Positions 15,001-19,301 of a DNA stretch of 39,483 bases are shown in pieces; position 1 is the first letter of the stretch, and each line of letters starts with the position of its first letter. The stretch is from assembly GCA_947581795.1 (NCBI GenBank), contig CANPVS010000018.1:1-39483 (forward strand). Direction: 5' to 3'. Below the pieces are notes generated by a model. That model worked only from the letters and a program-made list of their open reading frames with translations, did no database searches and was not told the DNA's origin. The translations under genes and the position numbers were made by a program. Source of the DNA: an uncultured Oscillospiraceae bacterium. GTDB lineage: Bacteria > Bacillota > Clostridia > Oscillospirales > Oscillospiraceae.

Positions 15001-18000
15001 CGGCCGTGCCTGGGACGCCACCATCGACCAGAATGGCTACAGCTTTACGCTGACAGCCAAAGACAGCGCGCCCATGCCGGCTGGGGTGGTGGGGGATACC
15101 CTCACCATCACCGAGACCAGCACCCGGGCGGATGATGAGTTCAAGTATTACGGTCTGATCGACTTCGGCGCGATCGAGTACGGCGAAAAGGGAACGTATG
15201 TCTATGAGATCACGGAGAGCGGCGTGACGCCGCCCGGCGTCCGCGGGGACAGCAGGACCATCACCGCGACTGTGGAGGTCACGGAGGAAGGCGATCCCGC
15301 CGAGCTCAAGGCGAACGTGACCTACAGCGTCGGCGGAGAGATTCTCCATGACAGCGCGGGTGAGCCGGTGAAGTATTTCACCTTCACCAACGAGTACCGC
15401 AAGAACCTGACCATCGCCAAGCAGGTGACGCCCGGCGACGACGGCGTCACCGTGACCGACGATGACAAGGCGAAGCTCTTTGACTTCACCATCGTGCTGA
15501 AGGACGTCACCGGGACCCCGCTCACAGGTACCTATAATACCGTCACCGAGGGCAAGGCAGGCACGATAGAGAGCGGAGGGACCTTCCAGCTGCATGACGG
15601 CCAGAGCATCGTTATCCAGGAGCTGCCGGAGGGCACGCAGTACACCGTGGAAGAAGAACAGGCGGACGGTTTCGTGGCGGTGGGCAGCCGCAGGGTCGAC
15701 AGTACCCTGGACGAAAAGCAAGAGGTTACCTTCGTCAACGAAAAGCAGAGCCTGTTCCCGGCAAAGCTCACTCTGAACGCAACGAAATACCTGAACGGCC
15801 GCGATTTGCAAAACGGCGAGTTCACCTTCATCCTGGAGCCGGTGGCGTCCAACCCCGCGGGCGACCCCGTGAGCGCCAAGACCCTGACAAACGATGGATC
15901 CGGCGTTATCGCGGTGTTCAGCGACGCGCCCTACTCCCGGACGGGAAGATATGAATACCGCCTGTGGGAGGATATGAGCAAACTGCCCAGCGGCATCATC
16001 CCGGACGACACCATTCATACCATCGTTGTGACGGTGACCCAGGAGACCGCCAGCACCTATACGGGGCGGCTGATGCTCGCCCTCACGGTGGACAATATCC
16101 CCGTCGAGGTCACACCCGTTGTGAATACCTCCGGCGAATATGTGTACAACGCCGAACCGGCGCTCCTGTCCTTCGCGAATACATACGATCCGAACTCGGT
16201 GAGCGTGGTGCTGGAGGCCGCCAAGATTTTCAACGGAGGTGACCTGCGGGACGGCATGTTCTCCGTGGTCCTGTCCGCGCTGGGCGGCCCGCCGGTAGCG
16301 ACGGCCCTGCAGGATGGGGAGCCCATCGCGGACGGAGCCGACGATACCGGCGCGGACACGGGCGAGCCATCTGACGGCGGCGATATCACGACCCCGCCGG
16401 AGGCCGACGGGGACGATAGTCCCGGGGAGGACGGCGGCGACGCGGTGACGCCCGAGGGCGACAGCGGCGCCTCCGGCGACAGTGCCCCTGAGGCGGGCGG
16501 GTCCGAAGTGACTGGATCCGACGACGGCAACGCACCCGGCGAGGGTGCGGGCGGCAGCGTGCCCGAGGAGGTCCCCGGCACGCCGGCTGAGGAACAGGGC
16601 GGCGAGGCGCTGACGGCCGCGGCCGGCCCTGAGACTGGCGACGGCACAGACCAGGCGCCTGCAGAACCTCCGGCCGGCGGCGAGACCTCCGGCGACAGCG
16701 AGGCCTCCGGCGACAGCACGACTCCCGGCGACAGCACAGACCCCGGGACCGGCGAGGACGGCGGCACGTCTTCTGACGGCGAACCGTCTGACGGCGGCAT
16801 GACCGGAACGCCTGACGGAAACGGCGAGGCTGCGCCTCCCTCCGAGGGCGAGAACACGCCTCCCTCTGAGGGCGAGAACACACCTCCCGCGGAAGGTGAG
16901 AGCACACCTCCCGCCGAGGGACTGCCCGGGACAGGACCGGCCGAAGGCGATGAGCCCGGCGGTATGGACGGTATACTCCCCGTGCCCGACCCGATGGACG
17001 GAGAGGACTCTACAGACCCCAACGGCCTGATGGCCCTGTCTGTGGATGCGTGCCCCATGCCCGGCAACGCCACGGGACCTGTGACGATCACCAACGTGGG
17101 CGGCCTGTTCCGGTTCAGTCCGATGACCTTCACGGCGGAGGGAACTTACAACTATCAGCTGTTCGAGATGGCGTCCGCTGGCAGCGGCATCGCCTATGAC
17201 CACACTATCTACAATATTCAGATCGAAGTGACAAAGGCAGGCGACGGCACGCTGCAGGCGGAGGTCAGCTACCTGAAGAATGTGGACAGCAGCTCGGATC
17301 CCGGCGACTACACGCCCATCCCCGGCGCGACCAGCGAGTTCCTCGCGTTCACCAACACCACGATCTCCAAGACGTCTGATACGGCCGGCGAGCCGGTGCA
17401 GATAGGCGACACCATCGACTATGTGATCACCTGGGCCAACTACGCGGGAGATACCGCCAATGTGACGGTCATTGACCCGCTCGACGCCGGCGTGGAGTTG
17501 ACTTACGCCACCGAAGGCTACAGCTATGAAAATCACGTCGTCACTTGGGACCTGGGCGAGCGGCCTGCGGGAGCAAACGGAGAACTGAAGCTCACCGTCC
17601 AGGTCCAAAAGGAGGCCCTGGATGCGTGGAACTATAAACTCAACGATGTGACCGGCGAGCCCGGCTTTGGTCAGGACTTCATCGTTCACAACCGGGCGGC
17701 CGTGAAGTGTGAGACCGGTGTGCCGACTGGTGCGGCCCCCATCTCCGTGATGGGCGAGGCGGCGGACGGATGGAAATACACAGAGACCGTCGACAACCCC
17801 ATCAACGCCCAGGTGCCCGGCTCCCTGACGGTCACAAAGACGGTCACCGGCTACGGCGACAAGGACAAGGCGTTCCACTTCACTGTGACGCTGAGCGACG
17901 ACAGCGTCACCGGCCAGTACGGCGACATGTACTTTGACAATGGCGTCGCTGAGTTCCAGCTGAAGCATGGCGGCAGCGTGATGGCCACCGGACTGACACC

Positions 18001-19162
18001 GGGCGTAACGTATACCGTCCGGGAGGCGGAGGCCAACCAGGACAGGTATTTGACCTATTCCACCGGCGAAACGGGGACCATCACGGCCAACGGCTCCGCC
18101 ATGGCGGTGTTCGTGAACAGTCTGACCTATGCGCCCGTGGAGCCCGGCAACGGCGATCTCATCCTGATGAAGGTCATCACCGGCAGCAACGCGGATGTCA
18201 CCCAGCGGTTCCACTTTACCATCACTCTGAGCGACCCGACGATCAGCGGCCTTTACGGCGTGGTGAACTTCACCAACGGCGTGGGTAAGATCGATATGGG
18301 CCACGGCAGCATCGTGACGGTGAGCGGCCTGCCCGCCGGCACGGGATACACGGTGACGGAGGAACCGACGCCTGGTTACGGCGTCAGGAGCATGGGTTCT
18401 TCCGGCTCCATCCCCACCAACGGCAGCGCGGCGGCGGTGTTCTTCAATGAGGTGGGCGGCGACGCCCCCGGGCCCGACTATCCCACTGAGCCCTCGCCCA
18501 GCCCCAGCACATCCCCTGAACCCAGCACATCCCCCGAGCCCAGTACATCCCCCGAACCCAGTACATCCCCCGAGCCCGGAACAACGCCCGAGCCTGGGAC
18601 AACGCCGCAGCCCGGAACCACACCGCAGCCCGACGGACGGCCCCACAAGGTGGAGACGGCCCCCGGCGCCGGCGTGGAGGTGACGGCCGGCCAGTGGCTC
18701 ACCTATGAGATCATCTGGGAGAACTACACCGGCGAGGCGGCGGCCGTGACGGTCCGCGACCCGCTGGATCCCGGCCTGACATTTGTCAATGCCTCCGGCG
18801 GCGGCGTGTACGACAGCGCGAACCACACGGTCACCTGGGCGCTGGGCGAGCAGCCCGCGGGCGCCAGAGGGTCCGTGACGCTGACGGTCAGCGTGAACGA
18901 GACCGCTCAGATCAATGGCGCTGTGCTGAACATGGCGTATGTGAAGGTGGGTCCCAACGCGGAACAGAGCACCGAGGGGATAGTGAACCCGCTGCCTGTT
19001 CCTGCCACAGCGGCGCCCACGGCTGCCCCCGGCAGGCCCGGCAGTCCCGGCAGCCCCAAGACCGGCGACGACACGGCGATCATCCCCTGGCTGGCCCTGC
19101 TGGTCATATCCCTGGCGGGCTTTGGCCTGGTGGCCGCCGCCCGGAAGCGGAAAAGGCGCTGA
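86..19162 (+). CDS. Giant sortase-anchored adhesin made of pilin-type isopeptide modules, 5'-truncated
   Basis: A very large surface protein of 6358 codons from the first ATG. The frame is open back to position 26, but this ATG has no ribosome-binding site and no signal peptide follows, so the true N-terminus is probably lost upstream. Order by residue: an unrecognised beta-rich region (1-425); an SdrD/CnaB-like domain (about 427-557); a CnaB domain (653-842); a SpaA-like domain (846-974); then about 24 FctA/Spy0128-like modules from residue 978. These are interrupted by DUF11-like (about 4200 and 5757) and DUF7601/CnaB-like modules (about 4352, 5106, 5912, 6023). The typical module has Lys in a KxLxGR strand, Glu in a YxIxE strand and Asn in a final FxNxY strand, the triad of intramolecular Lys-Asn isopeptide bonds. 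A Pro-rich linker, a last DUF11-like module, SPKTG (6323-6327), a hydrophobic helix and a RKRKRR tail close the protein. Likely role is adhesion; ligand unknown. No sortase gene is in the window. Confidence 0.9.
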   Translation: MYYKSVKDIANDNNFKRMGIKYTYPGTPDTDSVKGCMVFFEEPSEDLRGVLYKTAVKPDQASNVHFLGKLPDDRVGTYVAMGGTFSFEVGEATTASLRLEFRLPLDEFKDATMGTGKTGYEKASGYTVSVDTGDTKVTFTPIDGSGNEGTYTYDIKGESDNKYVEMAPVELSTVVTPHAENYINWPGRDGNGIPIPAGTYSTDELVYSVTPKAGEIHFPLFDMEFAKKGITITRVSPIYDVNGEQLSGRKDGGIEDTPSTNIFEATKSVVYYDDTPIYYGEKGASTGKGENEVIDQPGKQSDGVTSDNYWMYQNMNPIGGGEYAVRTAEGIKAYVSDNKLRIGDHSSLNNHVEYYDAKGDLSTNVDQVAIAYLDSAKYPLGKASGSSGAANSYRGTVTDYGIANYWTFLPGQTFQASGKETITIEAGDVFNLTGRVFYDEDTDGAGKNHPNGKYQPQNDIGDHTLSGVKVNLYKLYEDLSEDEKKNAEKYTYFTYDSASGTFKKNENKENNYALIGSTVTDASGNYTFSGLAYTEAAEGTGKRYAVEVVSPYDVYTVPSSIVHGDPEKVVVNSNNSTSTSYTGNYFMYAYDGTATGTEVQLIKVGGEDGVDPTKRASKKFQGENPQIDGKTVDYTNTTRTVTAIDVGFHYGKMSTSLTVEKVWNMNDDTGTAPGVVLEISYCTTDGDKGVYQEVSLAAITKTSYTDNFLPDQVKSEGRTVDVKEYYVSAEYYIEGGAIYRHQFNYNPNIGANEYASLLGTCTKLAVDALTGKYTLDWTAPGDDGFTSFTQLPDANGDGARNASDLMSLQDSTYWTDGSGTKYTGTIDRYIGPSDTEITVTNSENKGTIEVYKYSGALGLTEAKLMGATFRLWQLGEAGFTGDFTNTVEIKAALDLAEKEWDPQSTRKNGRVVFANLDPTKTYILEEMFPPAGYQIIQKYYLVQPTRTPEAQDQFKFSFGNNGENACLVKAQNKQSGDGLKVRKAITGRAWLTGEEYIILLGDVNYVMESAPETENGNVDDSLEAATNAFKEEFREPREIKISQSSDTYADRTNTTSASSDTRISDQLLNSCPTEINEDEGTITVTDHIDGAKLCGVPFPAAGTYTVRLAENYPATEERVAAMTYSTWVYEVSIQVSRVDETGAPSTDRDGTHLEASISQVTFWELELGPEDTPEKKMADDPPTAKLPFTQAYPVFTNTYTVAPASQETGYAVVKEFEGRTGLNENVWLDPVEGVEGSGDHFSFTVTGADDATNLALQEKNLVIGAFAPADEDEEAVGKTSFDIVMDKDTRDTLGVLHSFRFESLDFDNVQFPVQYTLLRKGTDGTHEGDLVTVKENEYPSETYTEEQWEIKSTETLPVEYRLSITENIPEGDSYGITYDQTEYILKITLKNVEDEAPEAAAVTSPDGAEDDGIIEEMTFEIYQSKDSEGVSLITPEKTDGNLYSKCVTEQRVLKDGDTNKKTWLDEGKGEDGWTDEDGWSYYHDPDNPSITFRKKATHDVNEAGEPQSKPGDDDFQEHHNFTFKNIYNAAPVKWEPEITKELTGRDWLTDDEFTFLMTVNATGATAEEKEPFSIDGDPYKDGEGHEQPNTRKITIYGAGSGETRTGKFPTITFNKAGTYELTFQEIASKGAGISYTGKDSAFAELNYTVTVTDNNKGALEIKVSPQGTSDSFDTSEINPTFVNVFSATGEIDLTILKRLEGREWKDTDKFTFIVKPGDDMKKAIGTLVDGSTDKHVITMPESLHLESDGTYTGTLDGATAGTSPIIPNGRTQSLGSIQFNYDPEFYNKTEGKTYTFTVEEKTPEDLTLSPFPKSMTVTVTVKNKAVDGLPGGSLDVMASYAYYNDRIDDEITDESSSSLVLPFTNTVVNKDGVTISKTVTTPTPPVLTAGGELLNDTDKIKEYINDLEFRFQLRAVTGGTALLTGTIWNGTIAKKDGTTEIFSARFDTDPASGGSKVTYTRGGETGKDYFVLKNGEKLTLDEAPVGVTLTVTELTLDYGPARTKDDDTDAHFWPQGGNSQTKTIPDTGACAFAFTNVYAPKEVLTPNADGGSGRLMLEKVMEGRNFDEDDFFTFTMTGSAKTLDGSADIACPMPKDAKEVGEDKVLTASVTLAGDAYSREHTDALDVLKTEEKSVKVDLWNNEDDTPETGWFPLTYTRPGVYTYVITEEEGELAGVTYSTTRHYIQITVEEEKGEGGRPTGGLTHKVEYLDNATASWKTVTDTDAELSFTNTYTSSSAQFTLTGQKTVTGRAIKAADEFTFKLEPMGWREHPEDDDWTASMPAEGNFKGSETMPMPNDAGDGKEMALHMRADGTITFGDDGTAPARGVLTFDHFDLPSTDTGRVKGRDFLYKISEVIPAEGDAEKGMDYDKDACYVLIYVYADDDANVQTELLGAYKGTKKLAAAEKAAEYQFGFTNEYTASGTYQLELKKVMTGRSFQNDDSFTFRVTGDVLSGPGEKHDVPMPGGGKNEPYEYEFRPSDQSGETDSEEFKLPEIAYAQEDIGYTYEYFIREVRPDTPLVGVTYSTLMWEVRVTVEDKGGGKLEATATYIDPEAATAGEATNGPAVFTNRYTAESAVFRFNVNKELTGRELKAGEFQFKLEPVGWREHEDVSDGEIFDLTKDFTNPEDVPMPEGTDKGGTKSVPVGADKQASFPGVVFGRDDTADKDAGPEARETGRDYLYKITEIEPTDGTAKKGVVYDKRVYYALVYVRATQDTSTSGVVGAKIMANLLATSDDGVTLHPTAGTDDVKPTSYTAEFKNTYTAEGDSVNINVLKTLTGGRKFQDGDTFKFQITGTCVGSEGDAPMPASDPASGSYNYDEASKTGTYTLTTGAGAGVGSDSADFDFPAITFGLANAGRLYRYTITEVDTKLPGVSYSGDVWTVDVLVTDDGKGKVTADVAYSAPRTIDGFNSKEGPAEFINTYSAEDASFTFDVTKTLNGRAINEDDGFQFTLTPVGWREHEDIEGNTFDPEEREQFKGMDVPMPGGRSEEKTVTAGVDGKVSFGSVTFGRNDTAEDTDSSDKRAKGRDYLYKITEKEGSRTNVAYDTQEYYALVHVYAVDEDGVKVKAELLAWAKGDNVELTTEDKGAKPTGYTAEFTNTYEAAASEKISIEKIITGDGRTFQTGDQFTFEVVGSVLVSGPAAAHGVPMPNSASVNTYQYTFEPEEHEALGQDRYTFQLPEIKYTQKDIGYTYEYAVHEVRPATGALPGVVYSNLNWTVRVAVTYNEEDGSLSTTVTYVDPTTGTSAVAGGGEKEGPKASFTNRYTAESAVFRFNVEKKLVSNSDGTPVSRAIKDGEFQFTLTPVGWRAHDGTFNVTEGEYKESEVVPMPDGKTGDGGPAAASANAYGSAAFGGITYVREDANRNSAPATGIDYLYKITEKNTETIDGITYDAKAHYVVVYVYAEAADEDVNIKAELLAWSVDGAVKTPGAGEEAPTSYTAEFVNKYSAHAVPDVQIGVSKTLEGREALATDSFKFEIESIDGGPLPTENTDSYVYDVERKVGVYTLTGEPWEFDFPAIPFNETHAGKTYRYAITEVTGSIPGMNYSTDRWTVNVTVNDKGDGTMKPVIKYDAPRVIEPFDETKGPAQFINQYSAGSGYFTFNVRKTLEGRAMTADDKFEFTLEGVGWRTHAAGDGDTFDPANVETGFNKSPGDVPMPSGGGSAAITSTSGGRAAVGRVEFTRDDAIRGGAESTDGVDYLYKITETKGELPNVDYDKTVHYVLLHVYAQKAGESGSDVQIVVDPEYCCTVKGETVAEVELSDSAYTAAFVNTYTAGADVALKVQKKLVGRDFQEGDEFTFTLTGMTGYEPMPEAASRTIKYGDSDGIVKNGTRETGPFDLCQIPYTQADAGKTYTYQISETAGTITGMTYYAGVWTVTVQVTDDGKGGLSANVSYSAPTGDSNTDAAVFTNTFTPVTPSVLLTKSLETNGYLLPEELTFQFHIAPKAGNPKPDPLEGGRKDVSVTVRKDSLWLGQTDLFAEVAPYTKEGTYTYTVTEQPYEKDGYKITTDETEHTVSFTVVKAGDNSLIVKDVTIDGVLSADHQLIVRNSYTPADTSNYINVVKTLYSERDLTGKEFTIELRGLHGAPMPEKASVSSVMTDTVTVNVTGAEHFGTGDLWFGPIPFTEAGTYDYEVREVIPSVSTKEAIYDHSIWDVVVDVEDVAGKLTAVSTTYTRRYDQEKPTSPREAAEFINFVPTKTEVSVKGADVPAGTEVLPNADVGDKIVYTIDWRNVFLDRAASDVSVTDSLDKGVDLVSAEILGDDGAALLTLNAPEKEKKDEGKGFVISYNDQNREVTWELKGQPQGASGKVRLTVQVNAGASGWVENGARIGVAEQYAATNRLSNTVTPGQLKVAKVLQGNKAEADKDFTFTLTLQDADGNPASGKFEYTKYDGEGNAITPEGGGEWTIATNETFTLAGGQYVILKLPVGVRYGITESGNEGYGVTIGVQRPVEGTLEDDTDAVVSGAAVNGTVHPSQGDVVPTVTFTNKRDGVTGLALPIQIEKTLNSEDGARKFKDTDHFTFLLSGDGLEEDQKFTIDNALPAFVDAVAASGSDITAAPDGWTVDIPGPGTYTYTIREATPANGTETNPVPGVTYSTQVYTLQLDAAYSTVTPGTLDVTYTVIGPEGAVTDEPVQVRPEPEGGVTKTTLPFVNTYEQGEAKFTFAAEKSLQPAGQTLTDGQFTFRLTAAGSRVHTAGDEANSVVEGFAADPNQPMPAGEIADDTGRYLTATNNADGAVAFGEVAFTMDDATAGKDYLYTIEEVIPAEGADDYDYSEAKYNIILHVYADGDDVICELEHSNYTESGYRAAFVNTRKMNGALEIQVKKIMDNRNFEKGDEFAFTMTGKELNSDSNAPMPEGVEPGGTYTKTITPGPENGREFSFALDAIQFTQADVGKTYVYTVKERLDERPDIVYDIKERNVTVSVAAGTDEGTLSVTAVYPAGDHLEFVNAYQDAGSVVRLQGRKYISGRAWDATIDQNGYSFTLTAKDSAPMPAGVVGDTLTITETSTRADDEFKYYGLIDFGAIEYGEKGTYVYEITESGVTPPGVRGDSRTITATVEVTEEGDPAELKANVTYSVGGEILHDSAGEPVKYFTFTNEYRKNLTIAKQVTPGDDGVTVTDDDKAKLFDFTIVLKDVTGTPLTGTYNTVTEGKAGTIESGGTFQLHDGQSIVIQELPEGTQYTVEEEQADGFVAVGSRRVDSTLDEKQEVTFVNEKQSLFPAKLTLNATKYLNGRDLQNGEFTFILEPVASNPAGDPVSAKTLTNDGSGVIAVFSDAPYSRTGRYEYRLWEDMSKLPSGIIPDDTIHTIVVTVTQETASTYTGRLMLALTVDNIPVEVTPVVNTSGEYVYNAEPALLSFANTYDPNSVSVVLEAAKIFNGGDLRDGMFSVVLSALGGPPVATALQDGEPIADGADDTGADTGEPSDGGDITTPPEADGDDSPGEDGGDAVTPEGDSGASGDSAPEAGGSEVTGSDDGNAPGEGAGGSVPEEVPGTPAEEQGGEALTAAAGPETGDGTDQAPAEPPAGGETSGDSEASGDSTTPGDSTDPGTGEDGGTSSDGEPSDGGMTGTPDGNGEAAPPSEGENTPPSEGENTPPAEGESTPPAEGLPGTGPAEGDEPGGMDGILPVPDPMDGEDSTDPNGLMALSVDACPMPGNATGPVTITNVGGLFRFSPMTFTAEGTYNYQLFEMASAGSGIAYDHTIYNIQIEVTKAGDGTLQAEVSYLKNVDSSSDPGDYTPIPGATSEFLAFTNTTISKTSDTAGEPVQIGDTIDYVITWANYAGDTANVTVIDPLDAGVELTYATEGYSYENHVVTWDLGERPAGANGELKLTVQVQKEALDAWNYKLNDVTGEPGFGQDFIVHNRAAVKCETGVPTGAAPISVMGEAADGWKYTETVDNPINAQVPGSLTVTKTVTGYGDKDKAFHFTVTLSDDSVTGQYGDMYFDNGVAEFQLKHGGSVMATGLTPGVTYTVREAEANQDRYLTYSTGETGTITANGSAMAVFVNSLTYAPVEPGNGDLILMKVITGSNADVTQRFHFTITLSDPTISGLYGVVNFTNGVGKIDMGHGSIVTVSGLPAGTGYTVTEEPTPGYGVRSMGSSGSIPTNGSAAAVFFNEVGGDAPGPDYPTEPSPSPSTSPEPSTSPEPSTSPEPSTSPEPGTTPEPGTTPQPGTTPQPDGRPHKVETAPGAGVEVTAGQWLTYEIIWENYTGEAAAVTVRDPLDPGLTFVNASGGGVYDSANHTVTWALGEQPAGARGSVTLTVSVNETAQINGAVLNMAYVKVGPNAEQSTEGIVNPLPVPATAAPTAAPGRPGSPGSPKTGDDTAIIPWLALLVISLAGFGLVAAARKRKRR
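6800..11830 (+). repeat. Five alternating A-B couplets of isopeptide modules within the adhesin
   Basis: Two module types alternate strictly. Type A (starts near 6800, 7814, 8870, 9899, 10882) carries a GWR(E/A/T)H motif, a long loop and a YLYKI(T/S)E strand. Type B (starts near 7354, 8387, 9408, 10451, 11421) is shorter, usually has a GRxFQ-type start, and has a GVxYSxxxWxVxV strand. Each couplet is about 950-1060 bp. The pattern points to duplication of a two-module unit rather than of single modules. Boundaries are approximate and were read from motif positions. Confidence 0.8.
16318..17046 (+). other. Asp/Gly/Ser/Pro/Glu-rich insertion inside the last pilin module of the adhesin
   Basis: About 240 residues of low-complexity acidic sequence (runs such as SGDSEASGDS and TPPSEGEN) interrupt the last FctA-like module. 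The module starts at about 16198 with VSVVLEAAKIFNGGDL and resumes at CPMPGN near 17051. The insertion sits in the loop that precedes the PMP motif found in most other modules, so the flanking beta-strands can still fold together. It is probably a disordered extension or stalk. Confidence 0.75.
16835..16921 (+). repeat. 24-bp tandem repeat encoding PP(S/A)EGE(N/S)T
   Basis: Three full 24-bp units (16835-16858, 16859-16882, 16883-16906) and a partial fourth encode the octapeptide PPSEGENT with S/A and N/S variation. They lie in frame inside the acidic insertion of the adhesin, so copy-number change would not shift the frame. Confidence 0.8.
18503..18628 (+). repeat. Seven 18-bp repeats encoding a Pro-rich wall-spanning linker
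   Basis: Seven 18-bp units encode PSTSPE four times, then PGTTPE or PGTTPQ. They lie between the last CnaB-like module and the final DUF11-like module of the adhesin. Such Pro-rich repeats usually extend a protein through the cell wall. The units are in frame and closely similar, so slippage could change the linker length. Confidence 0.85.
19052..19159 (+). other. C-terminal cell-wall sorting signal (SPKTG)
   Basis: The adhesin ends with SPKTGDD (residues 6323-6329), a hydrophobic stretch from IIPWLALLV to GLVAAA, and the basic tail RKRKRR. This is the three-part layout of a sortase substrate. The motif has Ser in place of the Leu of LPXTG, a variant seen in clostridial sortase substrates. 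Confidence 0.9.
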
Positions 19163-19207
19163 CAGGCAGCAAAAACGCGGCGCCCGGTAAAAACGGAATA
19201 GCAAAAG

Positions 19208-19255
19208 CCCCCTGGCACAGTTTATAGCTGCGCCAGGGGGTATTCCTTTTTCTTT
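19208..19255. terminator. Shared terminator between convergent adhesin and restriction enzyme genes
   Basis: A perfect 9-bp stem (CCCCCTGGC at 19208-19216, GCCAGGGGG at 19232-19240) with a 15-nt loop is followed by a T-rich tail on the plus strand. On the minus strand the stem is followed by CTTTTGC, so it may serve both genes, which end at 19162 (+) and 19302 (-). Confidence 0.85.
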
Positions 19256-19301
19256 GCCGGCATGAAAGGGCGCTGTTCTCTTGGCAATGGGGATGTTTAT
19301 C

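Noticed and set aside
16057-17133. Minus-strand Pro/Ser-rich frame of 358 codons
   Set aside because: It mirrors the acidic low-complexity insertion of the adhesin and has no start signals.
9551-19204. Open frame of 3217 codons on the minus strand opposite the adhesin
   Set aside because: It shares codon boundaries with the adhesin, so its stops would need TTA, CTA or TCA codons on the sense strand, which GC-rich genes avoid. Its translation shows no domains, and the sense strand has clear modules.
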